Assembly (NCBI GenBank): GCA_026195255.1
Contig: JAPHSS010000014.1
Coordinates: 62,001-126,000, forward strand
Source of the DNA: Gammaproteobacteria bacterium
Lineage (GTDB): Bacteria; Pseudomonadota; Gammaproteobacteria; SZUA-229
Reading direction: 5' to 3'
DNA: 64,000 nt
This document shows, piece by piece, positions 6,978 to 14,285 of the stretch. The position numbers and the translations under genes were made by a program. Under the pieces are notes generated by a model. It saw only the letters and a program-made list of their open reading frames with translations, did no database searches and had not been told where the DNA came from. Every line of letters starts with the position of its first letter. Within the stretch, counting starts at the first letter, position 1.

Positions 6978-9602
6978 ATGATGACGACAGCAGAAATTAG
7001 ACAGCAGTTCCTTGAGTATTTCAGTAATAAAGGCCACGAGGTAGTTGCCTCCAGCTCCCTTGTGCCGGGTAATGACCCAACGCTGTTATTTACTAATGCA
7101 GGCATGGTGCAGTTTAAGGATGTGTTTCTAGGGCAAGATGAACGAAGTTATGTGAAGGCAACCAGTAGCCAGCGTTGTGTGCGAGCCGGTGGTAAACATA
7201 ATGATCTGGAGAATGTGGGTTATACCGCGCGTCATCATACGTTTTTTGAAATGCTCGGTAACTTCAGTTTTGGCGATTACTTTAAGCGTGATGCTATTAA
7301 ATATGCCTGGGAGTTTCTAACAGAGGTTTGTGGTTTGCCTAAAGAAAAACTCTGGGTGACGGTTTATGAAGATGACGATGAAGCGGCCAAAATCTGGTTA
7401 GAAGAAATTGGCATCGACAAAAATTGTTTTTCTCGCATTGGTGATAAACCCGGTGGTAAGAAAAACGAAAGTGATAACTTCTGGTCAATGGGTGATACCG
7501 GGCCCTGTGGGCCTTGCACAGAAATATTTTACGATCACGGTGAAGAAATTGCCGGTGGCCCACCGGGTACACCTGAAGAAGATGGTGATCGATATATAGA
7601 AATCTGGAATCTGGTGTTTATGCAGTTCAACCGGGATAAGTCTGGCAAGATGAATCCTTTGCCCAAACCCTCGGTTGATACGGGTATGGGGCTTGAGCGT
7701 CTGGCAGCAATACTGCAGAACGGCCATAGTAATTATGATATCGATTTATTTCAGGTATTAATAAACGCAGCGGCTAAAGAAACAGGTTTTAAAGACCTGA
7801 GTCATAGCTCATTAAAAGTCATTGCTGATCATATACGCTCCTGTTCGTTTTTGATTGTTGATGGCGTTTTGCCTTCAAATGAAGGTAGAGGTTATGTGTT
7901 GCGACGTATTATTCGTCGTGCATTAAGGCATGGTCATAATCTGGGGCAGAATGATTTGTTTTTCTATAAGCTCGTTCAACCTCTGGTTGATCAGATGGGT
8001 GATGCTTATCCAGAATTAGTAAAGGCTCAGAAAGATGTTGAGAGCGCTTTAAAGAAAGAGGAGCAGCGCTTCGCAGAGACGCTTGATCGAGGAATGAAAA
8101 TTCTGGAAGAGACTATTGCTGGAATCAAAGGTAAGCAAATTCCAGGTGAAACAGTCTTCAAGCTTTATGATACATATGGGTTTCCGGTTGACTTAACGGC
8201 TGATATCGCACGTGAAAGAGATTTGACTCTTGATATGACGGGTTATGAAAAGGCGATGGAAACTCAGCGTAAACTTGGCCAGCAAAGCAGTAAATTCGGT
8301 CTGGATTACAATGATAATATCGACACCAGCGCGGTGACTGATTTTACGGGTTATGATCATCTTGAAGACCAGTCTGAAGTTGAGGCCCTGTTTAAAGATG
8401 GCGTTGAAGTAGATTCGATTTCTGCTGGTGATGAAGCGATTGTGATTCTTAAAAACACGCCATTTTATGCAGAGTCAGGTGGTCAGGTAGGCGATACCGG
8501 ATTATTGAGAAATGAATCTGCCAGTTTTGAAGTAATGGATACTCGGAAACAGGCAAAAGCATTTATTCATATTGGTTCTGTTTCTAAGGGGAAGTTATCA
8601 GTAGGTGATTCACTGACAGCTGAAATTGATGCTGAGCGCAGAGATGCAACTATTAGAAACCACTCTGCTACGCATTTAATGCATGCTGCGTTACGCGAAG
8701 TTTTAGGCGAGCATGTACAGCAGAAAGGTTCGCTGGTAAATGATCAGCGCCTGAGATTTGATTTCTCTCATAACGAAGCGGTTAAACCTGAACAGCTGTT
8801 TGAAATTGAACGACTGGTGAATCTTCAAATTCGCAATAACCTTTCGACGGATGCTGAAGAAATGGCAATTGCAGATGCTAAAGAAAAAGGCGCAATGGCG
8901 TTATTTGGTGAAAAATATGGAGACCAGGTTCGAGTTGTTTCTATGGGTGATTTCTCAGTGGAGCTGTGCGGCGGTGTGCATGTAAAACGCAGTGGTGACA
9001 TTGGCTCATTTAAGATTGTTGCAGAAATGGGTATAGCTTCGGGCGTTAGGCGTATCGAAGCAGTTACGGGTGTAGCGGCGGTTGAATATTCAAACAATCA
9101 AGCCAATAAAATCAACAAGATATCGTCACTACTTAAAGTAAGTAATGATGAAGTTAAAGATAAGCTTTCTCAGGTTTTAAGTAAGCTTAAAACCCAGGAA
9201 AAAGAAATTGCACAATTAAAATCCAGAATGGCAACACAAACCGGAAAGGACTTAACGGCTGATGCTGTAGTGATTGACGGTGTTAAAGTACTCGCGGTAA
9301 ACCTTGAAGGTGTAGATAGTAAATCACTGCGTGACACAATGGATCAGCTGAAAAATAAGTTAGGTTCTGCGGTAATTATGCTGGCCACCAGTGATGGCAA
9401 AAAGGTGAGTTTGTGTGCAGGTGTAACTAAAGATCAGATTAAGCGAATTAAGGCGGGTGATCTGGTTAATATGGTTGCAGCTCAGGTTGGTGGCAAAGGT
9501 GGTGGGCGACCGGATATGGCAATGGCAGGTGGTAGTCAGCCAGAAAATATTAAATCAGCACTGGCTTCAGTTAATGCCTGGGTTGAGCAACAGCTAAGCT
9601 GA
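6978..9602 (+). CDS. alaS: Alanyl-tRNA synthetase
   Basis: 874 residues, full length. It charges tRNA-Ala and edits mischarged Ser/Gly. N-terminal class II catalytic core ([40 protein letters not shown]), tRNA-recognition region, editing domain with the zinc ligands H-S-A-T-H and C-G-G-V-H, and the C-terminal DHHA1 segment [11 protein letters not shown] are all seen. Translation may begin at either of two adjacent ATGs (6978, 6981). It follows recX by 47 AT-rich bases as in E. coli and probably shares part of its transcription with recA. Confidence 0.98.
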   Translation: MMTTAEIRQQFLEYFSNKGHEVVASSSLVPGNDPTLLFTNAGMVQFKDVFLGQDERSYVKATSSQRCVRAGGKHNDLENVGYTARHHTFFEMLGNFSFGDYFKRDAIKYAWEFLTEVCGLPKEKLWVTVYEDDDEAAKIWLEEIGIDKNCFSRIGDKPGGKKNESDNFWSMGDTGPCGPCTEIFYDHGEEIAGGPPGTPEEDGDRYIEIWNLVFMQFNRDKSGKMNPLPKPSVDTGMGLERLAAILQNGHSNYDIDLFQVLINAAAKETGFKDLSHSSLKVIADHIRSCSFLIVDGVLPSNEGRGYVLRRIIRRALRHGHNLGQNDLFFYKLVQPLVDQMGDAYPELVKAQKDVESALKKEEQRFAETLDRGMKILEETIAGIKGKQIPGETVFKLYDTYGFPVDLTADIARERDLTLDMTGYEKAMETQRKLGQQSSKFGLDYNDNIDTSAVTDFTGYDHLEDQSEVEALFKDGVEVDSISAGDEAIVILKNTPFYAESGGQVGDTGLLRNESASFEVMDTRKQAKAFIHIGSVSKGKLSVGDSLTAEIDAERRDATIRNHSATHLMHAALREVLGEHVQQKGSLVNDQRLRFDFSHNEAVKPEQLFEIERLVNLQIRNNLSTDAEEMAIADAKEKGAMALFGEKYGDQVRVVSMGDFSVELCGGVHVKRSGDIGSFKIVAEMGIASGVRRIEAVTGVAAVEYSNNQANKINKISSLLKVSNDEVKDKLSQVLSKLKTQEKEIAQLKSRMATQTGKDLTADAVVIDGVKVLAVNLEGVDSKSLRDTMDQLKNKLGSAVIMLATSDGKKVSLCAGVTKDQIKRIKAGDLVNMVAAQVGGKGGGRPDMAMAGGSQPENIKSALASVNAWVEQQLS

Positions 9603-9728
9603 TGTTTATATGCGTTCCTTAATAAAGCGCAAGCCCATTTATACCAGGCTTGACGTATTCGCATTCTGTTTTCGCCTATGCCATAATTCGCCACCAAATT
9701 TAGATGGCTTTTAATAGATTAAATATCC

Positions 9729-10958
9729 ATGTCAATAATTGTACAAAAATATGGCGGTACATCCGTCGGCTCTATTGAACGTATACAGGCCGTAGCCGAT
9801 CGCGTTATCGCAACCCGTGATAAAGGCAACCAGGTTGTCGTTGTTGTTTCTGCTATGAGCGGTGAAACAAACAGGCTCATTAGTCTTGCTAATCAAATAG
9901 ATAAAAAGCTTTCTTCACGTGAAATGGATGTTCTGATATCCACTGGTGAGCAGGTTACTATTGCTTTGTTAACAATGGCCTTACAACAGAAAGGCGCGAC
10001 CGCCAAGTCATATACCGGTTCGCAAATTAAGATGTTAACGGATAACGTGCATAGCAAAGCTCGTATTATAGACATCCAGTGCGAGAACATTAAAACTGAC
10101 CTTGATGCCGGCAACATCATTGTTGTTGCCGGGTTTCAGGGTGTTGATGAGCTGGGAAATATCACTACGCTTGGTAGAGGCGGCTCAGATACTACGGCAG
10201 TAGCTATGGCCGCAGCATTAAATGCTAAAGAGTGCCAGATCTATACAGACGTTGATGGGGTTTATACAACTGACCCTAGAGTAGAGCCTAAAGCAAGAAA
10301 GCTGGACCAGATTACATTTGAAGAAATGCTGGAAATGGCCAGTCTGGGTTCGAAAGTGTTACAAATTCGTGCAGTAGAATTTGCAGGTAAATATAATGTT
10401 CCTTTACGTGTTTTATCTTCATTCGAAGAAGGCGAAGGGGCAGGTACATTAATAACAACAGAGGATGATGAAATGGAACAGGCCGTAATTTCCGGTATCG
10501 CGTTTAATCGGGACGAAGCACAGTTAACCATTTCAGGTGTTCCTGATCAGCCGGGTGTTGCGTCTGAAATTCTGGGTCCGATTACTAAGGCAAACATTGA
10601 AATTGATATGATCGTTCAGAACGTCGGTGAAGATGGTACAACTGACTTTACCTTTACTGTGCATCGTAATGATTATGCAGCAGCAATAGATTTGCTTGAA
10701 GCTACTGGTAAAAAGCTGGGAGCTAAAAAAGTTAAAGGTAATGACGCAATAGTGAAGATTTCTTTAGTTGGTGTGGGCATGCGATCTCATGCGGGTATCG
10801 CATCTAGCATGTTTGCAGCTTTAGCCAAAGAAGCTATTAATATATTGATGATTTCAACATCTGAGATAAAGATTTCTGTTGTGGTTGATGAGAAATACCT
10901 GGAATTAGGTGTAAGAGCGCTGCACAGTGAATTTGGTTTAGAACAAAAAACTACATAA
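9729..10958 (+). CDS. lysC: Aspartate kinase, monofunctional
   Basis: 409 residues. It phosphorylates aspartate, the first step to lysine, threonine and methionine. K-Y-G-G-T-S-V-G-S (7-15) is the kinase signature, followed by T-L-G-R-G-G-S-D-T-T-A-V and Y-T-D-V-D-G-V-Y-T-T-D-P. Two ACT domains occupy about residues 265-409 and give feedback control by lysine and/or threonine. The length and the arrangement match the alpha-chain type of most gammaproteobacteria outside the enterics. The 126-base leader is too short for a lysine riboswitch and I see none. It lies between alaS and csrA. Confidence 0.96.
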   Translation: MSIIVQKYGGTSVGSIERIQAVADRVIATRDKGNQVVVVVSAMSGETNRLISLANQIDKKLSSREMDVLISTGEQVTIALLTMALQQKGATAKSYTGSQIKMLTDNVHSKARIIDIQCENIKTDLDAGNIIVVAGFQGVDELGNITTLGRGGSDTTAVAMAAALNAKECQIYTDVDGVYTTDPRVEPKARKLDQITFEEMLEMASLGSKVLQIRAVEFAGKYNVPLRVLSSFEEGEGAGTLITTEDDEMEQAVISGIAFNRDEAQLTISGVPDQPGVASEILGPITKANIEIDMIVQNVGEDGTTDFTFTVHRNDYAAAIDLLEATGKKLGAKKVKGNDAIVKISLVGVGMRSHAGIASSMFAALAKEAINILMISTSEIKISVVVDEKYLELGVRALHSEFGLEQKTT

Positions 10959-11068
10959 AAAAGTGAACGCAGTCTCATTATAGCTGTGTTAATATTACAG
11001 TACGGTGACGGAGAACGAGGATTCAGGACTCTGGTTGCCTTTGGTGATTGAACTTAGGAGTAGTAAAA

Positions 11069-11266
11069 ATGTTAATTCTAACTCGCCGTGTTGGCGAAAC
11101 ATTGATGATTGGTGATGATGTATCAGTAACTGTGCTGGGTGTAAAAGGCAATCAGGTACGCATTGGTATTAACGCACCAAAAGAAGTTTCTGTACACCGT
11201 GAAGAAATTTACGAGCGTATTCAGAGAGAGCAGGAAGGCCAAAGCGCTGGAGATTCCGCAAGCTAA
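11069..11266 (+). CDS. csrA: Carbon storage regulator CsrA (RNA-binding protein)
   Basis: 65 residues beginning [11 protein letters not shown], followed by [16 protein letters not shown] and [10 protein letters not shown], the whole CsrA/RsmA fold with both RNA-contacting edges (L-T-R at the N-terminus, the conserved R of V-H-R-E-E). The dimer binds GGA motifs in mRNA leaders and controls translation and stability; in many species it governs EPS and biofilm genes. The ATG at 11069 is preceded by TAGGAG; seven upstream codons are excluded. A strong terminator follows. Confidence 0.97.
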   Translation: MLILTRRVGETLMIGDDVSVTVLGVKGNQVRIGINAPKEVSVHREEIYERIQREQEGQSAGDSAS

Positions 11267-11323
11267 ATTATTTAGCAATATGGGCTTTACCTGAGAGCAG
11301 ATCAAAGGTATTCTACGCCCCAT

Positions 11324-11352
11324 CAAAACCGCCGCAATTAGCGGCGGTTTTG
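11324..11352 (+). terminator. Intrinsic terminator of csrA
   Basis: CAAAACCGCCGC (11324-11335) and GCGGCGGTTTTG (11341-11352) are a perfect 12-bp stem with the loop AATTA; the T-run is within the right arm. Confidence 0.9.
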
Positions 11353-11373
11353 TTTGAATAAGATCAAAGAATA

Positions 11374-11395
11374 GGAGAGCTGGCCGAGTGGCTGA
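11374..11395 (+). pseudogene. 5' fragment of tRNA-Ser
   Basis: The first 22 bases of the neighbouring tRNA-Ser (acceptor strand and D-arm, GGAGAGCTGGCCGAGTGGCT then GA) recur here exactly 200 bases upstream of the complete gene, together with about 7 upstream bases with one mismatch. Similarity stops abruptly at 11395, so it cannot fold as tRNA. It is either a remnant of a second tRNA-Ser gene or the scar of an older insertion. Confidence 0.8.
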
Positions 11396-11444
11396 CTGAA
11401 TTGTCTGGAACAATTCAGAACATGGTGATGCCTTTTTCACCATG
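11396..11444 (+). repeat. Paired-hairpin element, copy A
   Basis: Hairpin 1: CTGAATTGT / ACAATTCAG (9 bp, loop CTGGA). Linker AA. Hairpin 2: CATGGTGA / TCACCATG (8 bp). The same layout with different stem bases is found at 20765-20814, a sign of RNA-level conservation. About 65 bases further, GGAC-AGGA-GTCC (11510-11521) is a short third hairpin with GGA in its loop. The element lies directly downstream of csrA and inside the space between two tRNA-Ser sequences. Confidence 0.65.
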
Positions 11445-11573
11445 GCCCTGAAAGGGGAAGCAGAGGCTGATATGAGAGATCAGGTTGTCTTTTGTGTAAA
11501 TACAGCTTGGGACAGGAGTCCGGAATAAGGCGCACATATAAGTTACAGTACTTAATGCTGATAACGAAGAATT

Positions 11574-11663
11574 GGAGAGCTGGCCGAGTGGCTGAAGGCG
11601 CACCCCTGCTAAGGGTGTATATTGGAAACAGTATCGAGGGTTCGAATCCCTCGCTCTCCGCCA
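11574..11663 (+). tRNA. tRNA-Ser(GCU)
   Basis: 90 bases with encoded CCA. Acceptor GGAGAGC pairs with GCTCTCC; the anticodon loop is CTGCTAA (anticodon GCT); a long variable arm follows, as in all serine tRNAs; the T-loop is TTCGAAT. Its 3' 60 bases are duplicated at 20621-20680, so the gene is the integration site of the element that follows and its 3' part was restored by the element. Confidence 0.97.
11604..11663 (+). repeat. attL: 60-bp direct repeat, tRNA-Ser 3' half
   Basis: From CCCTGCTAAG in the anticodon arm to the terminal CCA, identical over 60 bases to 20621-20680. Identity ends sharply on both sides. Confidence 0.92.
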
Positions 11664-11706
11664 TATATAGGCTTATTAGCCTTTTTGTGATTTTGCCTCT
11701 ATTTGA

Positions 11707-11728
11707 TTGTAAGTGCACCGTAAGTGCT
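11707..11728 (+). promoter_or_regulatory. Left arm-type site (tandem GTAAGTGC)
   Basis: Two tandem copies of GTAAGTGC spaced 10 bases apart, 44 bases inside attL. Nearly the same 22 bases occur inside attR at 20506-20527. Paired arm sites at both ends are what lambda-type integrases or AlpA-like directionality factors bind. Confidence 0.6.
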
Positions 11729-11751
11729 AATAACCAAATAAGAGGCCAGTC

Positions 11752-11895
11752 ATGGATAAATCAAATAATAACGTTATATATTTAAAAGATAGAAAAACAC
11801 GAGAACATGACGAAAAAGAACTGTCATATGGACAGAAATTGCTATTAGAGAAGCTACTTGAACGCTTTCAAGAAACGCACCCAAAAACAATCTAG
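11752..11895 (+). CDS. Small hypothetical protein (47 aa) next to attL
   Basis: ATG at 11752 with AGAGG at 11741-11745, six bases away, then 47 codons to TAG. The product is highly charged (starts M-D-K-S-N-N-N-V-I-Y-L-K-D-R-K, then Y-G-Q-K-L-L-L-E-K-L-L-E-R-F) and probably alpha-helical. It is the only plus-strand gene candidate of the element and lies just inside the left arm site, a usual position for small accessory or control genes. No family is recognised; it could be chance, as it is short. Confidence 0.45.
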   Translation: MDKSNNNVIYLKDRKTREHDEKELSYGQKLLLEKLLERFQETHPKTI

Positions 11896-11931
11896 AGTAC
11901 TAAAGATTTGTTTTTAAAGAATGCTGATCAC

Positions 11932-12270
11932 TTAATCAGCATCTAATAAATATAAACGATATTTCAGAAAAATTATCTCACACAGCATCGTAGCTCGTTC
12001 AACACGAATTCTTTTATTTAAAAAACCGATAATCGACCTTACTGTATTTTTTTTATCAACATCACTAATTTCATTTTGAAATTCCCACGTAAAGGGATGA
12101 TTATCCATCTCCATCTCCATCAAGCCAAATAAATAATCAAAATTTTTACGTTTAAACCCCTCCACATGCTCTGGTAGTACAACCCTATCAATTCCAATAT
12201 TGATAATATTCGTTTTTTGAATTTTTAACTTATCACTTTTAACTGTTGAAAAGCCCAATACATCCGACAC
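11932..12270 (-). CDS. Hypothetical protein of the element (112 aa)
   Basis: GTG start at 12270, two bases after the stop of the tape-measure-like gene, indicating translational coupling. The sequence has no recognised domain; it is mixed in charge, with R-V-V-L-P-E-H-V-E-G-F and a C-terminal segment R-V-E-R-A-T-M-L-C-E-I-I-F-L-K-Y-R-L. By position it could be a tail- or capsid-related accessory protein. Function unknown. Confidence 0.6.
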   Translation of the reverse strand: MSDVLGFSTVKSDKLKIQKTNIINIGIDRVVLPEHVEGFKRKNFDYLFGLMEMEMDNHPFTWEFQNEISDVDKKNTVRSIIGFLNKRIRVERATMLCEIIFLKYRLYLLDAD

Positions 12271-12272
12271 AA

Positions 12273-14165
12273 TTACCCCCTTATTATTTCGCTCGCATTT
12301 CGTGAGTCACCTTTAATTAAAATAACGTCACCAAAACTTACAGCATCTTGTAGCGCTGGTATTAAGGTATCTTGAATCATTCGTTCATCCATCATGCCGT
12401 TTATATTAACAGTAACAGAACCGCCAGTTGCACCAGGTTGCTGATTTTCCGAATCATTAACTGGATCAAAAGCACTCTGCGAAAAACTGGTTGGTGCGAT
12501 ACTCGATCCTGCCCCTGATCCACCCCCGCCACCTAAAAGAGCGGTACCGGCAATTAAACCTACAGATGCATAACCCACACCACGAACCCACGATGATAAC
12601 GCCCCCGTTTGATCAATCGTTAGCGCCTTCGCTGCAGCTACCTCAGTAGACACAACCGCTTGCGCAATAGCTAGCCCTTTTTCTATTGCAAATATAATTT
12701 TTGAAGCTTTCTTGTGCTCACCAGGTAACGCATTAATAAAATCAGAAGCCGCTCGCGTAAACGTGGACAAAGTACCTAAGATTAAACTGGATTTTTGTTG
12801 CTCAATTCTCAGCTGTTTATCAGCACTTTGTTGATGCAGTTTATCAAGCTCATCAAACTGTTTTTCAACTGCAATTAATTCCGCTTCCAGCTCATTCTCT
12901 GTTAAACCTAAAACACCAGGTATTTTTGTATCATCACTGGTTTCTTCAAAACTACCAGAAACTTCTGACTGAGCACTGGCCGCATCTTGATTAAATAATT
13001 CAGCTTTCGCATTATTCAACGCAATAATAGACATGGCCGCATTATTCAACGCAATAATAGACATGGCCGCATTATCAACAACCTCACGCTCCCTAATGAA
13101 TTTTTCTGCGATTTCATCAAGCTGCTCACCCAATGGCTGCAGTGATTCACTAGAGGCTTTTATAGCATCAGAAAATTGACGCATTGATAAAGCTTTTTCA
13201 TCAAGCCCTATTTTATCAAGCCCTGTCGCTAACGAACCTAGCAACGTTCCCCATAGACCTTCAATTGAAGAAATAGCGCTATCCCATGCAAACATAACCG
13301 TAGCGGCCGACGCTTCACCCATTTGCGCAACACCAGTCCAACCTTTATCAATAGCCGCAAAAAACGAAACAAAAATATTATTTGCATGTGTAACCGTATC
13401 ATTAACAATCACATCAAGACCGCCCGCACTTTTTGACATATTCAAAAACGCATCAGCCGCCGATTCAATATGAGGAGACAAACCAACTGCAATCTGCTGA
13501 CCAATACCTTTGCTTGAAGCTTTTACTTTTAATAACGCATTATTAGCACGCTCAATTTTAGCCGCATCAACACGATTAATAGCTATACCAAACTGTTCAG
13601 CTTCTAACGCCGCTGCATTTAATCCTTCTTTTCCTAAATCTAATGTGTTAACTAAATTAACACCTTCAGAATCGAATAATTTAAATGCCAGTCGTACTTT
13701 ATCAGACTGATTTTCGACATCTGTCATTGATTCAGCGATCGCTGAAAAAGCTTTATCAGGTGATGAATTAGCGAGCGCCCGGGCATCAAGACCCAACTCT
13801 TTTAATGCATCCTTTGCCTCACCCGTACCCCGCGCCGCTTCTGCGATTCTGCGCGTCATACGCTGCAATGCCATATCTAACGTATTAGAACTAACGCCCG
13901 TTTGTTCAGCTGCATGACGTAAAGCAGCTAGTTTTTCAGTTGTAATACCTAACTTATCAGATGTTTTAGCTAACGCATCAACCGTTTGCAGTGATGACTT
14001 AACAAGCAAACCAAAACCACCCGCACCAGCCAAACCAATAACCGCATTTTTAACTGAAAACAAAGATGAACCAACACCATTTAATGATGTTTTTGCTGAT
14101 TTCATGCCGCGTACAAATTTTCCAGCATCGGCTGTAATTTCTACTTTATATTGATTATTACTCAT
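12273..14165 (-). CDS. Phage tail tape-measure-like protein
   Basis: About 630 residues. The N-terminus (Y-K-V-E-I-T-A-D-A-G-K-F-V-R-G-M-K-S-A-K-T-S) and the following A-K-T-S-D-K-L-G-I-T-T-E-K-L-A-A-L and S-S-N-T-L-D-M-A-L-Q-R-M blocks are typical of TP901/lambda-type tape measure proteins, as are the long helical middle and Gly-rich C-terminal part. Tape measures set tail length and pass into the host cell; this is short for the family. I use the ATG at 14165; a TTG five codons upstream is less likely. A 30-bp tandem duplication lies near its middle. No tail tube, sheath, chaperone or tip gene accompanies it, which is odd. Confidence 0.75.
   Translation of the reverse strand: MSNNQYKVEITADAGKFVRGMKSAKTSLNGVGSSLFSVKNAVIGLAGAGGFGLLVKSSLQTVDALAKTSDKLGITTEKLAALRHAAEQTGVSSNTLDMALQRMTRRIAEAARGTGEAKDALKELGLDARALANSSPDKAFSAIAESMTDVENQSDKVRLAFKLFDSEGVNLVNTLDLGKEGLNAAALEAEQFGIAINRVDAAKIERANNALLKVKASSKGIGQQIAVGLSPHIESAADAFLNMSKSAGGLDVIVNDTVTHANNIFVSFFAAIDKGWTGVAQMGEASAATVMFAWDSAISSIEGLWGTLLGSLATGLDKIGLDEKALSMRQFSDAIKASSESLQPLGEQLDEIAEKFIREREVVDNAAMSIIALNNAAMSIIALNNAKAELFNQDAASAQSEVSGSFEETSDDTKIPGVLGLTENELEAELIAVEKQFDELDKLHQQSADKQLRIEQQKSSLILGTLSTFTRAASDFINALPGEHKKASKIIFAIEKGLAIAQAVVSTEVAAAKALTIDQTGALSSWVRGVGYASVGLIAGTALLGGGGGSGAGSSIAPTSFSQSAFDPVNDSENQQPGATGGSVTVNINGMMDERMIQDTLIPALQDAVSFGDVILIKGDSRNASEIIRG
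13011..13070 (-). repeat. 30-bp perfect tandem duplication inside the tape-measure gene
   Basis: Two identical 30-base units (13011-13040, 13041-13070) duplicate ten residues (A-A-M-S-I-I-A-L-N-N) in frame. The perfect identity indicates recent slippage. Confidence 0.92.
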
Positions 14166-14185
14166 ATGAATATCCGCCAATAAAA

Positions 14186-14273
14186 ACCCCGGGGGGTATT
14201 CCCCCCAGGGGTACCACTAATGCATGGTAGCGCAATCCCATGCATACTCTACACAGTGGAGGTTAAACACTGT
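14186..14273. terminator. Three consecutive hairpins between capsid and tape-measure genes
   Basis: ACCCC-GGGGGG / CCCCCC-a-GGGGT (14186-14212, loop TATT) is a strong GC stem; ATGCATGG / CCATGCAT (14220-14245) and ACAGTG / CACTGT (14253-14273) follow. The first is a likely transcription stop or attenuator for the minus-strand transcript leaving the capsid gene, although its T-tail is poor. The tandem arrangement within 90 bases is unusual. Confidence 0.6.
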
Positions 14274-14285
14274 ATGAAGTTCTAT

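Noticed and set aside
7339-7727. Several frames in both directions inside alaS
   Set aside because: Shadows of the alaS coding frame without family signatures or ribosome sites.
9603-9728. Lysine riboswitch upstream of lysC
   Set aside because: The 126-base leader is too short and lacks the five-helix layout; no terminator stem seen.
11123-11718. Minus-strand frames opposite csrA, the tRNA-Ser fragment and tRNA-Ser
   Set aside because: They cross csrA, the terminator and tRNA sequences and have no coding features of their own.
13011-13070. Possible CRISPR-like repeat
   Set aside because: Two directly adjoining 30-base units with no spacer inside a coding frame: a tandem duplication, not an array.
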